Position numbers and translations under genes: made by a program. A DNA stretch of 64,000 nucleotides, from positions 1,580,501-1,644,500 of the forward strand of contig NZ_CP022219.1 of NCBI RefSeq assembly GCF_004114915.1, in the 5' to 3' direction. The notes below the pieces were generated by a model, which ran no database searches, was not told the DNA's origin, and saw nothing but the letters and a program-made list of their open reading frames with translations. Origin of the DNA: Bradyrhizobium guangxiense. GTDB lineage: Bacteria; Pseudomonadota; Alphaproteobacteria; Rhizobiales; Xanthobacteraceae. Shown here in pieces: positions 52,380 through 61,071 of this stretch (the first letter of the stretch is position 1; each line of letters starts with the position of its first letter).

Positions 52380-53087
52380 TCAGGCGTCGAGATGCTGCAG
52401 GCGCTGGCGATTGCGCAGCACGATCTGGCGAGCGCCGGAGAAGCCGAGAATGCCCTGGGCGTGAAGCTGCGACAGTGCGCGCGACACGGTTTCGAGCGTG
52501 AGGCCGAGATAATCGCCGATGTCGCGGCGGCACATCGGCAGCGCCATCATGCCGGCAACGGTAAGGCGGCGGTCCATTTCAAGCAGGAAGGTCGCAACGC
52601 GCTCCATCGCGGTCTTGCGGCCCAGCAGCAGCATGTGGTCCTCGGCATGACGCAGCTCGGAGGCGGTCATCGCCCAGAGCTTGCGGGCGACCTGGACGTC
52701 GGTGCCGGCAGCCTTCTCGAGGCTCGCGCGCTTCACGAGGCGCACCGTGGTGTCGATGATGGCTTCGGCGGCAAGGCGATGAACCGGACCGGATTCGAGG
52801 CCGAACACGTCGCCGGGAAGATGGAAGGCGCCGATCTGGCGACGGCCGTCGGACAGGAGCTTGTAGCTGCTCACCGCGCCGGAGACGACCTGGTAGACAT
52901 ATTCGGCCGGCTCGTCCTCGCCATAGATCTCCTCGTCCTTGCGGTAGGAGAACTCCGTGGCGACGAGGCCGACATAGCCCGTGATGGCGCCGAACTGGTC
53001 GGTAACGGGGTGGGCAGGGGCAATCTTGCCGATGATCTGGGTGTTGATCGCCTGGGTGTTGAGCGTCTGGGTCAGCATCTGCGCCAT
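52380..53087 (-). CDS. fixK: FixK2, CRP/FNR-family regulator of the microaerobic regulon
   Basis: At 235 aa this is a CRP/FNR-family activator with an N-terminal cyclic-nucleotide-fold (EYVYQVVSGAVSSYKLLSDGRRQIGAFHLPGDVFGLE) and a C-terminal winged helix (DIGDYLGLTLETVSRALSQLH). It lacks the N-terminal cysteine cluster of FNR, so it does not sense O2 directly. Its only cysteine, Cys186 in LPMCRRD, aligns with Cys183 of B. diazoefficiens FixK2, whose oxidation abolishes activity. FixJ~P should drive its expression: TTACGTAG at 53164-53171 resembles the FixJ site. Its products bind TTGA-N6-TCAA boxes, several of which occur in this window. The terminator follows the stop codon. Confidence 0.92.
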   Translation of the reverse strand: MAQMLTQTLNTQAINTQIIGKIAPAHPVTDQFGAITGYVGLVATEFSYRKDEEIYGEDEPAEYVYQVVSGAVSSYKLLSDGRRQIGAFHLPGDVFGLESGPVHRLAAEAIIDTTVRLVKRASLEKAAGTDVQVARKLWAMTASELRHAEDHMLLLGRKTAMERVATFLLEMDRRLTVAGMMALPMCRRDIGDYLGLTLETVSRALSQLHAQGILGFSGARQIVLRNRQRLQHLDA

Positions 53088-53163
53088 CTCCGTTGTGATG
53101 GCGCATTGGTACGCGGTATCCGGGGCTTCGAAAATTTCGAGCGATATCTTAAGGGGGTCGCCT

Positions 53164-53171
53164 TACGTAGA
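53164..53171 (-). promoter_or_regulatory. Possible FixJ-binding site upstream of fixK2
   Basis: TTACGTAG matches the published FixJ consensus GTAMGTAG in seven of eight positions and lies about 80 bases before the fixK2 start. The match is short, so this is a suggestion only. Confidence 0.3.
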
Positions 53172-53181
53172 ATCCCGTAGG

Positions 53182-53598
53182 TCAGGCCTGGGGGCGGTCC
53201 TGGATGGCGTGGCGGATGCACTTGACCAGATTTTCGTCGAGAAGCGGCTTCAAAACCACGTCTTTGATGCCCGCCGTCGTGGCCCGGGCCGAGATGTTCT
53301 CGTCGGGATAGCCGGTGATCAGGATCACGGGCGCGTCGCGGTCGGATTTGCGCAATTGGCCGGCCAACTCGATGCCGTTGATGTCAGGCATCTTGTAGTC
53401 GATGACATAGCAGTCCGGCCCGGGCGCGCCGCCGACGTTGAGCAGCGCCGTGCCGCTCCTGAAGGTTCGCACGGCAAAGCCGTCGGCCTCCAGCAGGAAC
53501 CGCAGGGACCCCAGGACGGCGGCATCATCATCGACCACAAAGACGGTGAGTTGTGCGGGGGACGCCGGCCGCGCACGATGTGAGCTGACCTCGATCAT
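53182..53598 (-). CDS. Receiver-only response regulator (ORF138 of the fixLJ-fixK2 locus)
   Basis: This 138-aa protein is a single CheY-like receiver domain: acidic pocket VVDDDAAVLG at 22-30, phosphorylatable Asp67 in YVIDYKMP, and Lys117-region VVLKPLL. There is no output domain. The same 138-residue regulator sits between fixJ and fixK2 in B. japonicum. It may act as a phosphate sink or modulator of FixLJ. It has its own FixK-type box, 53632-53645, centred about 40 bases before its start, so FixK2 should switch it on and it could form a feedback loop. Confidence 0.87.
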   Translation of the reverse strand: MIEVSSHRARPASPAQLTVFVVDDDAAVLGSLRFLLEADGFAVRTFRSGTALLNVGGAPGPDCYVIDYKMPDINGIELAGQLRKSDRDAPVILITGYPDENISARATTAGIKDVVLKPLLDENLVKCIRHAIQDRPQA

Positions 53599-53631
53599 GC
53601 TGTCTGGTTAGCACGGCGCCGGCAAGGTGCC

Positions 53632-53645
53632 TTGACCTGGCTCAA
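53632..53645 (-). promoter_or_regulatory. FixK-type box overlapping the fixJ stop codon
   Basis: TTGACCTGGCTCAA fits TTGA-N6-TCAA exactly. Its TCA (53642-53644) is the reverse complement of the fixJ TGA stop. The centre is about 40 bases upstream of the ORF138 start codon, so a promoter here would start transcription near the start codon itself, giving a very short leader. Confidence 0.6.
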
Positions 53646-54259
53646 TCCTTGAGCATGCCGGCTCGCATCGCCAGCCTGACCAGTTCCGAGAGACTGCTCG
53701 CCTGCATCTTGGTCATGACGTTGGCCCGGTAGACCTCGATGGTGCGCGGGCTGATGTCGTATTCTCGGGCGATCAGCTTGTTGGAGAGGCCCGCGATCAG
53801 CCCTTCCATGACCTGGCGCTCCCTGGGACTGAGGGACGCGACGCGGGCGGCGATGTCGTGTGCCACGGCTTCATTCTTGGCGGCGGGCTCGGCCTGACGG
53901 ATCGCCGACTCGATCATGGCGGTGAGACGGTCGTCATCGAACGGCTTTTCCAGGAAATCGACGGCTCCGAGCTTCATCGCCTCGACCGCGAGCGGCACAT
54001 CGCCATGACCAGTCATGATCAGGATCGGGAACGTGCTTTGCTGCGCCTTCATCCGCTTCAAGAGCTCGATCCCGTCGAGGCCGGGCATGCGCACGTCGGA
54101 GACGACGCAGCCGAAATCGAGGCGGGGCAGGGCATCGAGAAAGGCGAGGGCGTCGTCGAACAGCGTGACGCCGAAGCCGGCGGAATCCAGCAGGAAATTC
54201 AGCGAATCGCGCATCGCCGCGTCGTCGTCTATGACGTAGACATGTCCCTTGGTCGTCAT
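53642..54259 (-). CDS. fixJ: FixJ, response regulator of the oxygen-sensing two-component system
   Basis: The 205-aa protein starts at ATG 54259 and has a receiver domain (Asp55 in VVSDVRMPG, pocket DDD at 11-13, switch region MTGHGDVP and FLEKPFD) and a LuxR/FixJ-type helix-turn-helix (SPRERQVMEGLIAGLSNKLIAREYDISPRTIEVYRANVM). Phosphorylated by FixL, it activates fixK2. The start is four bases after the fixL stop, showing that the two genes are coupled. A FixK-type box overlaps its stop codon. Confidence 0.95.
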   Translation of the reverse strand: MTTKGHVYVIDDDAAMRDSLNFLLDSAGFGVTLFDDALAFLDALPRLDFGCVVSDVRMPGLDGIELLKRMKAQQSTFPILIMTGHGDVPLAVEAMKLGAVDFLEKPFDDDRLTAMIESAIRQAEPAAKNEAVAHDIAARVASLSPRERQVMEGLIAGLSNKLIAREYDISPRTIEVYRANVMTKMQASSLSELVRLAMRAGMLKD

Positions 54260-54263
54260 GAAA

Positions 54264-55781
54264 TCAGCTCTCGTCGGTTGCCGGCAAGGTGAAGCGGAAT
54301 GTCGCTCCGCCAGCTGCGTTGCTCTCGGCCCACATGCGACCGCCATGAGCCTCGATGATCGAGCGGCTGATGGAGAGCCCCACGCCCATGCCGGTGTCCT
54401 TGGTGGTGAAGAAGGTCTGGAACAGGTTTGGAATCACGTCGTCCCGGAAGCCCGAGCCGGTGTCGGACACCTCCACCTCGATCATATCGTCCGCGACGCG
54501 GGTGTTGGCGACGACGAGCTCGCGGCGCGGCGACTGCGCCATCGCCTCCAGCGCGTTGCGAAACAGATTGACCAGCACCTGCTGGATTTGCACCCGGTCG
54601 GCGAGGACGAGATCGGCGTCGGGATCGAGGCTGAAGCGGAGCTGCACGTTCTGCTCGCGCGCGCCGGCGAGCCCGAGCGCGCCGGCCTCCTCGATCAGCT
54701 TGGACAGGCTCTCGACCCTCTTCTCCGACTCGCCGCGGGAGACGAAGTCGCGCAGGCGCCGGATGATCTGGCCGGCGCGCAGGGCCTGCTCCGCCGCGCG
54801 ATCCAGCGCGTTTTCGACCTTCGGCGTGTTGGGATCGCTGCTGCCGGCGAGGAGGCGCCGCGACCCCTTCATGTAATTGCTGATCGCGGCCAGCGGCTGG
54901 TTGAGCTCGTGGGCGAGCGCGGAGGCCATTTCACCCATCGCAGTCAGCCGCGAGACGTGGACGAGCTCGGATTGCAATTCCTGCAGCCGGGCCTGGGTCT
55001 GCTGGTGCTCCGTAAGGTCGCGCACGAAGCCCGTGAAATAGGGCTCGCCGCCGGATTCCATCTCGCCGATCGACAGGTGCATCGGAAAGGTCGTGCCGTC
55101 GCGGCGCTTGCCGGTCACGATGCGGCCGATGCCGATGATGTGCGGATCGTTCGTGGTGCGGTAACGGGCGATGTAGCTGTCGTGCCGGGTGCGATCGGGT
55201 TCCGGCATCAGGATGCTGACGTTCTGGCCGATTGCCTCGTGCTCGGACCAGCCGAACAGGCGCTCCGCGGCCGTGCTGAACAGCTGCATGATGCCGTGGC
55301 CATCGATGACGATCATGGCATCGGGAATGGTTTGGAGAATGGAGCGGAGGTGGCTCTCGCGCGTGCGCAGCGCCTCCTCGACCTGCTTTTCCTCGTCGAC
55401 GTCGAGAAAGATGCCGCTGAGATGACGGGCGACGCCATCTTCGTCGCGAATGAGTCCGGCCCGGGCGCGAATCCACTGTCCGCTGCCGGAGGCATTCGCG
55501 ACCTTGAAAGACACGTCGAAGCCGCCGCCACGCTCGGAAACGCGCTTGATTGCGCTCTCGACCCGCTCTCTGTCCGCGGGCTGAAGCCGCGACAGGAACA
55601 GCTCGTAGCTCGCCGGCTGATCCCGCTCGATGCCGAGCAGGGCCTTGGCGGTATCGGACCAGTCCAAGTCCCGTGTCGTGAGGTCGAGATCCCAGGTGCC
55701 GACGCCAAATCCTTCGATCCGAACGCGAAAACGTTCGCCCCGACTATCGTCCTGCGAGTACGTTACGGGGGGCGGCGACAA
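54264..55781 (-). CDS. fixL: FixL, haem-based oxygen sensor histidine kinase
   Basis: The 505-aa kinase equals the length of B. japonicum FixL. An N-terminal PAS domain (about 10-125), a haem PAS domain (about 140-256) and a HisKA-HATPase kinase follow. Recognisable residues are the proximal haem ligand His200 (RHDSYI), Arg220 (GIGRI) that senses bound O2, and the phosphoacceptor His291 (ALAHELNQP). O2 bound to haem silences the kinase; low O2 frees it to phosphorylate FixJ. There are no membrane helices, so it is cytoplasmic as in Bradyrhizobium, unlike the S. meliloti protein. Confidence 0.96.
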   Translation of the reverse strand: MSPPPVTYSQDDSRGERFRVRIEGFGVGTWDLDLTTRDLDWSDTAKALLGIERDQPASYELFLSRLQPADRERVESAIKRVSERGGGFDVSFKVANASGSGQWIRARAGLIRDEDGVARHLSGIFLDVDEEKQVEEALRTRESHLRSILQTIPDAMIVIDGHGIMQLFSTAAERLFGWSEHEAIGQNVSILMPEPDRTRHDSYIARYRTTNDPHIIGIGRIVTGKRRDGTTFPMHLSIGEMESGGEPYFTGFVRDLTEHQQTQARLQELQSELVHVSRLTAMGEMASALAHELNQPLAAISNYMKGSRRLLAGSSDPNTPKVENALDRAAEQALRAGQIIRRLRDFVSRGESEKRVESLSKLIEEAGALGLAGAREQNVQLRFSLDPDADLVLADRVQIQQVLVNLFRNALEAMAQSPRRELVVANTRVADDMIEVEVSDTGSGFRDDVIPNLFQTFFTTKDTGMGVGLSISRSIIEAHGGRMWAESNAAGGATFRFTLPATDES

Positions 55782-55979
55782 ATGGTGCTCCTATCTCGAT
55801 GCGGCGGCTCCGGACGCCGTTACCGCTCCCCTAATGTCGCTCAAGGCCGGGCCGGAGGCAAGTTCCGTCGCTTGCGGATTGACGGCAAGCCGGGCGCCCG
55901 TAGCCTTCTTGATCTATCTCATCCCCATGTGTGGAGGCAGGCGTAAGTTTCGCCAAAGTTTCTGCACCGGAGAATTTCG

Positions 55980-56813
55980 ATGACATACGCGACCGTGATG
56001 GTCAGCTTGGCGCTCGATCAGCCCAACGAGGCGCGTCTCCAGGTCGCCGGCGAACTCGCCGAACGATTCGAGGCGACCATCGTCGGGATCGCCGCGGCGC
56101 GGTTCGCGCCGCCGCTCTATTTCACCGATGGCGCCGAGGCCCAGGCGCTGATCGACGACGGCGAAGCTTCGGTCGAGCGGCGGCTGGCCGGTCTCGAGGC
56201 GCAATTCCGGGCCGCTACGAAGAATCGTGGCGGACATGCGGAGTGGCGCAGCGCCATGGATTTCCCGGTACGATTCGCCCTCGCGCAGGCGCGTTGCGCC
56301 GACATCGTCGTCAGCGGCGGGCAGAGCCCGGCCTTCTCCGACGCCTTCGCGCTGGCAAGCCCGAAGGATCTGGTGATGCAGGCCGGTCGCCCGCTTCTCG
56401 TCGTTCCCGACCGGGTCAACTGGCTCGATCTGCGTAGCGTGCTGGTGGCGTGGAAGGACACGCCGGAGGCGCGGCGGGCGGTGGCCGATGCGCTGCCGAT
56501 GCTGCGCAAGGCAAGGGACGTCACCATCGCCACGATTCCGGAGGGCGACGACGACCGCTCGCTCGTGATGGCCGGCGTCACCGACGTGGCCGCCTGGCTC
56601 GCCCGCCACGGCGTCACCGCGACGGCGCGCATCTGCGAGGGCGCTCGGAACGAAACCGCCGCCGCGCAACTGGAGAAAGTCGCCGGCGAGGTCGATGCCG
56701 GCCTGATCGTTGCAGGCGCATATGGTCATTCGAGATTTCGCGAACTGATCCTGGGGGGCGTCACCCAATATCTGGTCACGCAGACTGCCCGCAGCGTGCT
56801 GCTGTCGCATTGA
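55980..56813 (+). CDS. Universal stress protein with two Usp domains
   Basis: This 277-aa cytoplasmic protein has two tandem Usp folds: one from residue 1 (ATVMVSLALDQPNEARLQVAGELAERF...IVVSGG) and one from about 148 (LRSVLVAWKDTPEARRAVADALPML...LIVAGAYGHSRFRELILGGVTQYL). The second keeps the ATP-site pattern GxxGxxRxxxxxxGSVT-like as GAYGHSRFRELILGGVTQ. The gene sits between fixL and the fixNOQP operon, as in B. japonicum. A near-match to a FixK box (TTGATCTATCTCAT, 55909-55922) precedes it, one base short of consensus. Confidence 0.85.
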   Translation: MTYATVMVSLALDQPNEARLQVAGELAERFEATIVGIAAARFAPPLYFTDGAEAQALIDDGEASVERRLAGLEAQFRAATKNRGGHAEWRSAMDFPVRFALAQARCADIVVSGGQSPAFSDAFALASPKDLVMQAGRPLLVVPDRVNWLDLRSVLVAWKDTPEARRAVADALPMLRKARDVTIATIPEGDDDRSLVMAGVTDVAAWLARHGVTATARICEGARNETAAAQLEKVAGEVDAGLIVAGAYGHSRFRELILGGVTQYLVTQTARSVLLSH

Positions 56814-56847
56814 CGGCCGGCCAGGATCGAATCGAGGAGGACGCGTC

Positions 56848-57273
56848 GTGTACAAATTTCTTGAACAGACCGTTGACGGCTACATGACGCGCAACGTCAA
56901 GGTGGTGCAGCGTGACCGCGACCTGCTCGAGCTCAGCGAGATGTTCGAGACCGACGATTTCAACTCCTATCCGGTCGAGGACGACGGCCAAGTGGTCGGC
57001 ATCGTCACCAAATTCGACATCCTGAAGTGCTTCGCCTTCACGCCGAGCCAGATGCTGCCGCGCTATCACGACCTGATGAGCCGCAAGATCGGCGACGTCA
57101 TGACTCCCGAGTTCATCTATGTCAGCCCCGACACGCGGCTGACGCGCGTGCTCCAGATCATGGTCGAACACCGCATCAGGAGCATCATCGTGCTCGACAG
57201 CACGCAGAAGCTGGTCGGGATCATCGCCCGCGAGGACGTTATCGCAGCACTCAAGGCGACGGCGCGCGACTGA
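56848..57273 (+). CDS. CBS-domain-pair protein
   Basis: A GTG start at 56848 opens a 141-aa frame that consists entirely of a tandem CBS pair: VDGYMTRNVKVVQRDRDLLELSEMF...VVGIVTKFDILK, then IGDVMTPEFIYVSPDTRLTRVLQIM...KLVGIIAREDVIAAL. Such stand-alone pairs bind adenine nucleotides and tune partner proteins. It follows the stress protein after 34 bases and precedes fixN, so a role in energy sensing during microaerobic growth is likely but unproven. Confidence 0.85.
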   Translation: MYKFLEQTVDGYMTRNVKVVQRDRDLLELSEMFETDDFNSYPVEDDGQVVGIVTKFDILKCFAFTPSQMLPRYHDLMSRKIGDVMTPEFIYVSPDTRLTRVLQIMVEHRIRSIIVLDSTQKLVGIIAREDVIAALKATARD

Positions 57274-57423
57274 CGGGCCATCCCTGATCGAGTTCATTGT
57301 CGCCTCCGTGATTGTACGGAGGCTGTTTGCGTTTGTGCGTCATGCCGGGTTGGCCTGCGTGCGTCGAGATTTTGAAGGGAACCAGCACGACCTCGCCCGC
57401 TCCGAAGAACTTAAGTGCCGCTC

Positions 57424-57437
57424 TTGATTGAAATCAA
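57424..57437 (+). promoter_or_regulatory. FixK box of the fixNOQP operon
   Basis: TTGATTGAAATCAA is a perfect TTGA-N6-TCAA palindrome, centred about 64 bases before the fixN start. FixK2 binding here is the established route to expression of the cbb3 oxidase in Bradyrhizobium. Confidence 0.9.
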
Positions 57438-57493
57438 TTCCCGGTGAGGGTGAATGTGGTTTCTGGCGTTGTGTTCTTTCAGAGAGAATCCGC

Positions 57494-59143
57494 ATGAGCC
57501 AGCCCTCCATTTCCAAATCCATGACCATCGGTGAAAGCGGCTTGGCTGTCGTGTTCGCAGTCACCGCCTTCCTCTGCGTGATCGCTTCGGCCAAGGCGCT
57601 CGATGCGCCCTTCGCCTTCCATGCCGCGCTCAGCGCGGCGGCGAGCCTGGCGGCGGTGTTCGTCATCATCAACCGCTACCTCGACCGCCCGGCGGCGCTG
57701 CCGCCGCAGGAAATCAACGGCCGCCCGAACTACAACATGGGCCCGATCAAGTTCTCCGCGTTCATGGCGATGTTCTGGGGCATTGCCGGCTTCCTCGTCG
57801 GCCTAATCATCGCCTCGCAGCTGGCTTGGCCGGCGTTGAACTTCGACCTGCCCTGGACCAGCTTCGGTCGCTTGCGACCGCTGCACACTTCGGCGGTGAT
57901 CTTCGCCTTCGGCGGCAACGTGCTGATCGCGACCTCCTTCTACGTTGTGCAGAAGTCCTGCCGCGCGCGCCTCGCCGGTGATCTCGCACCGTGGTTCGTC
58001 GTGATCGGCTACAATTTCTTCATTCTGATCGCCGGCACCGGCTATCTGCTCGGCGTCACGCAAGGCAAGGAATACGCCGAGCCCGAATGGTACTCGGATC
58101 TCTGGCTGACCATCGTCTGGGTGGTTTATCTGCTGGTCTTCCTCGTCACCGTCATCAAGCGCAAGGAACCGCACATCTTCGTCGCGAACTGGTTCTATCT
58201 CGCTTTCATGGTGACGATCGCGGTGCTGCATCTCGGCAACAACCCCGCGCTGCCCGTCTCTGTGTTCGGCTCCAAGTCCTACATCGCCTGGGGCGGCATC
58301 CAGGACGCCATGTTCCAATGGTGGTACGGCCACAATGCGGTCGGCTTCTTCCTGACCGCCGGCTTCCTCGCCATCATGTACTACTTCATCCCGAAGCGCG
58401 CCGAGCGGCCGATCTATTCCTACCGGCTGTCGATCATCCACTTCTGGGCGCTGATCTTCCTCTATATCTGGGCCGGCCCGCACCATCTGCACTACACGGC
58501 GCTGCCGGACTGGACGCAGACGCTCGGCATGACCTTCTCGATCATGCTGTGGATGCCCTCCTGGGGCGGCATGATCAACGGCCTGATGACGCTGTCGGGT
58601 GCGTGGGACAAGCTGCGCACCGACCCCGTGCTGCGCATGCTCGTCGTCTCCGTCGCCTTCTACGGCATGTCGACCTTCGAAGGCCCGATGATGTCGATCA
58701 AGGTGGTCAACTCGCTCAGCCACTACACCGACTGGACCATCGGTCACGTGCATTCGGGCGCGCTCGGCTGGGTCGGCTTCGTCTCCTTCGGCGCGCTCTA
58801 TTGCCTGGTGCCGTGGGCCTGGAACCGCAAGGGCCTCTACAGCCTGAAGCTCGTCAACTGGCACTTCTGGATCGCCACGCTCGGCATCGTTCTCTACATC
58901 TCGGCGATGTGGGTGTCCGGCATCCTGCAGGGTCTGATGTGGCGCGCCTACACCTCGCTCGGCTTCCTCGAATATTCCTTCATCGAGACCGTCGAGGCGA
59001 TGCATCCCTTCTACATCATCCGCGCAGCCGGCGGCGGCCTGTTCCTGATCGGCTCGCTGATCATGGCCTACAATCTCTGGATGACGGTTCGCGTCGGCGA
59101 ACAGGAAGCCCAGATGCCCGTCGCTCTTCAGCCGGCGGAATGA
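57494..59143 (+). CDS. fixN: FixN, catalytic subunit of cbb3-type cytochrome oxidase
   Basis: The protein starts at ATG 57494 and has 549 aa with twelve or more helices. Haem-copper oxidase ligands are seen in [14 protein letters not shown] (low-spin haem), [11 protein letters not shown] and [13 protein letters not shown] (CuB histidines), and [13 protein letters not shown] (low- and high-spin haem histidines). [13 protein letters not shown] carries the tyrosine that cbb3 enzymes cross-link to a CuB histidine. It reduces O2 at very low concentrations and pumps protons. It heads the fixNOQP operon under a perfect FixK box. Confidence 0.96.
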   Translation: MSQPSISKSMTIGESGLAVVFAVTAFLCVIASAKALDAPFAFHAALSAAASLAAVFVIINRYLDRPAALPPQEINGRPNYNMGPIKFSAFMAMFWGIAGFLVGLIIASQLAWPALNFDLPWTSFGRLRPLHTSAVIFAFGGNVLIATSFYVVQKSCRARLAGDLAPWFVVIGYNFFILIAGTGYLLGVTQGKEYAEPEWYSDLWLTIVWVVYLLVFLVTVIKRKEPHIFVANWFYLAFMVTIAVLHLGNNPALPVSVFGSKSYIAWGGIQDAMFQWWYGHNAVGFFLTAGFLAIMYYFIPKRAERPIYSYRLSIIHFWALIFLYIWAGPHHLHYTALPDWTQTLGMTFSIMLWMPSWGGMINGLMTLSGAWDKLRTDPVLRMLVVSVAFYGMSTFEGPMMSIKVVNSLSHYTDWTIGHVHSGALGWVGFVSFGALYCLVPWAWNRKGLYSLKLVNWHFWIATLGIVLYISAMWVSGILQGLMWRAYTSLGFLEYSFIETVEAMHPFYIIRAAGGGLFLIGSLIMAYNLWMTVRVGEQEAQMPVALQPAE

Positions 59144-59155
59144 GGAGCTAAAGCA

Positions 59156-59890
59156 ATGTCGTTCTGGACACGCCACCAAATCTTCGAAAAGAACTCGATC
59201 ATCCTGATCGTCGGCATCCTGCTGGTGATCGCGATCGGCGGTCTCGTCGAAATCACCCCGTTATTCTACCTCAAGAGCACGATCGAGAAGGTCGACGGGG
59301 TGAGACCCTATACGCCGCTGGAGCTGGCGGGGCGCAACGTCTACGTCCGCGAGGGCTGCTATCTCTGCCATTCGCAGATGATCCGGCCGCTGCGCGACGA
59401 GGTCGAGCGCTACGGCCACTTCTCGCTCGCCGCGGAGAGCATGTTCGACCATCCGTTCCAGTGGGGCTCCAAGCGCACCGGTCCGGACCTCGCCCGCGTC
59501 GGCGCCAAATATTCCGACGACTGGCACGTGACCCATCTGACCAACCCGCGCGCGATCGTGCCGCAGTCGGTGATGCCGGGCTATCCGTTCCTCAGCCGGA
59601 ACGAAGTCGACCCGGACGCGATCGCCGACCACATGCGCACGCTGCGGACCGTCGGTGTGCCCTACACGGACGACCAGATCGCCAGCGCGGGCGCCGATCT
59701 GAAGGCCCAGGCCGATCCGGAGAATGCCGGCACCGACGCCTTCAACAAGCGCTACGCCAAGGCCGTCGTGCGCAATTTCGACGGCAAGGCCGGAACGCCG
59801 ACCGAGATGGACGCGCTGATTGCGTATCTGCAGATGCTGGGCACGCTGGTCGACTTCAAGATCTACAACGAGAAAGCCAATCTTCGCTGA
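59156..59890 (+). CDS. fixO: FixO, monohaem c-type cytochrome subunit of cbb3 oxidase
   Basis: This 244-aa subunit is anchored by one N-terminal helix ([19 protein letters not shown]) and has a periplasmic haem c at CYLCH in [28 protein letters not shown] supplies the methionine ligand. It lies 12 bases after fixN, as expected in fixNOQP. It passes electrons into the FixN core. Confidence 0.95.
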   Translation: MSFWTRHQIFEKNSIILIVGILLVIAIGGLVEITPLFYLKSTIEKVDGVRPYTPLELAGRNVYVREGCYLCHSQMIRPLRDEVERYGHFSLAAESMFDHPFQWGSKRTGPDLARVGAKYSDDWHVTHLTNPRAIVPQSVMPGYPFLSRNEVDPDAIADHMRTLRTVGVPYTDDQIASAGADLKAQADPENAGTDAFNKRYAKAVVRNFDGKAGTPTEMDALIAYLQMLGTLVDFKIYNEKANLR

Positions 59891-59903
59891 GAAGGCATGA
59901 ACG

Positions 59904-60068
59904 ATGAAAGCTATCCTGACAGTCCATAATCTAGCGTCCGAGCTCGTGACGACGATCTGGACGCCGGCGTTCGTCGCGATCTTTCTCGCGATCATCGCCT
60001 ACGCTTTTTGGCCCCGTAACAAGGCTGCCTTCGATGAAGCAGCGCACCTGCCGTTGCGGGAGGAGTGA
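59904..60068 (+). CDS. fixQ: FixQ, small accessory subunit of cbb3 oxidase
   Basis: This 54-aa gene starts at ATG 59904, fourteen bases after fixO, and ends seven bases before fixP. The product is a single helix (TPAFVAIFLAIIAYAFWPRN) with a charged tail (NKAAFDEAAHLPLREE). Length, position and the AFWPRNK phrase identify FixQ, which stabilises the oxidase complex. It is too short for many automatic gene callers. Confidence 0.93.
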   Translation: MKAILTVHNLASELVTTIWTPAFVAIFLAIIAYAFWPRNKAAFDEAAHLPLREE

Positions 60069-60074
60069 GACACC

Positions 60075-60950
60075 ATGACCGATCATCATAGCGACATCGA
60101 TTCCGTCTCCGGCAAGTCCACGACCGGGCACGAGTGGGACGGCATCAAGGAGCTCAACACCCCGCTGCCCCGCTGGTGGGTGATCACCTTTTACCTCACC
60201 ATCGTCTGGGCGATCGGCTACTGGATCGTCTATCCGGCATGGCCGCTGATCGCCAGCAATACCACGGGCGTGTTCGGCTATTCCTCGCGCGCCGACGTCG
60301 CGGTCGAGCTCGCTAACCTCGAGAAGATCCGTGGTGACAAGATGGCGGCGCTGGGTGCGGCCCCGCTCGCCGACATCGAGAAGGATCCGGCCTTGCTGGC
60401 GCTCGCCCGTGCCAAGGGCAAGACTGTGTTCGGCGACAATTGCGCGCCGTGCCACGGCTCCGGCGGTGCCGGCGCGAAGGGCTATCCGAACCTGAACGAC
60501 GACGACTGGCTGTGGGGCGGCACGCTCGACCAGATCATGCAGACCATCCAGTTCGGCGCGCGTTCCGGTCATGCCAAGACGCATGAGGGCCAGATGCTCG
60601 CCTTCGGCAAGGACGGCGTGCTGAAGCCGGACGAGATCGCCACGGTCGCCAATTACGTGCGGTCGCTGTCGGGCCTGTCGACCCGTAACGGCTTCGATGC
60701 CGCCAAGGGCGCGAAGATTTTTGCGGAAAACTGCGTCGCCTGCCATGGCGACGGCGGCAAGGGCAACCAGGAGATGGGCGCACCGAACCTGACCGACAAA
60801 ATCTGGCTCTACGGTTCCGACGAGGCGACCCTGATCGAGACCATCAGCCAGGGCCGCGCCGGGGTGATGCCGGCCTGGGAAGGGCGGCTCGATCCCGCCA
60901 CCATCAAGGCGATGGCGGTCTACGTCCACTCGCTGGGCGGTGGAAAGTAG
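60075..60950 (+). CDS. fixP: FixP, dihaem c-type cytochrome subunit of cbb3 oxidase
   Basis: The 291-aa protein has an N-terminal membrane anchor (WWVITFYLTIVWAIGYWIVYPAWP) and two periplasmic haem c domains with CAPCH (in GDNCAPCHGSGG) and CVACH (in ENCVACHGDGG). A methionine ligand lies in AGVMPAWEG. The family's cytosolic-side phrase TTGHEWDGIKELNTPLPRWW is intact. It accepts electrons from the bc1 complex. Confidence 0.95.
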   Translation: MTDHHSDIDSVSGKSTTGHEWDGIKELNTPLPRWWVITFYLTIVWAIGYWIVYPAWPLIASNTTGVFGYSSRADVAVELANLEKIRGDKMAALGAAPLADIEKDPALLALARAKGKTVFGDNCAPCHGSGGAGAKGYPNLNDDDWLWGGTLDQIMQTIQFGARSGHAKTHEGQMLAFGKDGVLKPDEIATVANYVRSLSGLSTRNGFDAAKGAKIFAENCVACHGDGGKGNQEMGAPNLTDKIWLYGSDEATLIETISQGRAGVMPAWEGRLDPATIKAMAVYVHSLGGGK

Positions 60951-60975
60951 CGGATCCGCGGCTCAAAGATTCAGG

Positions 60976-60999
60976 CGGGGGTGCACAAAAGTGCCCCCG
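60976..60999 (+). terminator. Hairpin after fixP
   Basis: CGGGGGTGCAC pairs with GTGCCCCCG around an AAAA loop, with a two-base bulge. It stands 25 bases after the fixP stop and one base before the FixK box of fixG, so it probably ends the fixNOQP transcript; the following T-run is short. Confidence 0.6.
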
Positions 61000-61000
61000 T

Positions 61001-61014
61001 TTGAGCTGGATCAA
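61001..61014 (+). promoter_or_regulatory. FixK box of the fixGHI(S) operon
   Basis: TTGAGCTGGATCAA fits TTGA-N6-TCAA. Its centre is about 64 bases before the fixG start, the same distance as in fixN, so the two operons share a promoter layout. Confidence 0.88.
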
Positions 61015-61071
61015 CTGACGCGGCGATGTCGGGTCTAGGTTTAATCGCACCTCTTCGAGAAGCTCTAGGCG

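Noticed and set aside
55909..55922. TTGATCTATCTCAT upstream of the universal stress protein as a FixK box
   Set aside because: One mismatch in the second half-site (TCAT instead of TCAA); I kept it out of the supported sites, though the locus context makes it tempting.
57803..59179. A 458-codon frame antisense to fixN
   Set aside because: fixN has all haem and copper ligands; the antisense frame is rich in Asp, His and Arg and resembles nothing.
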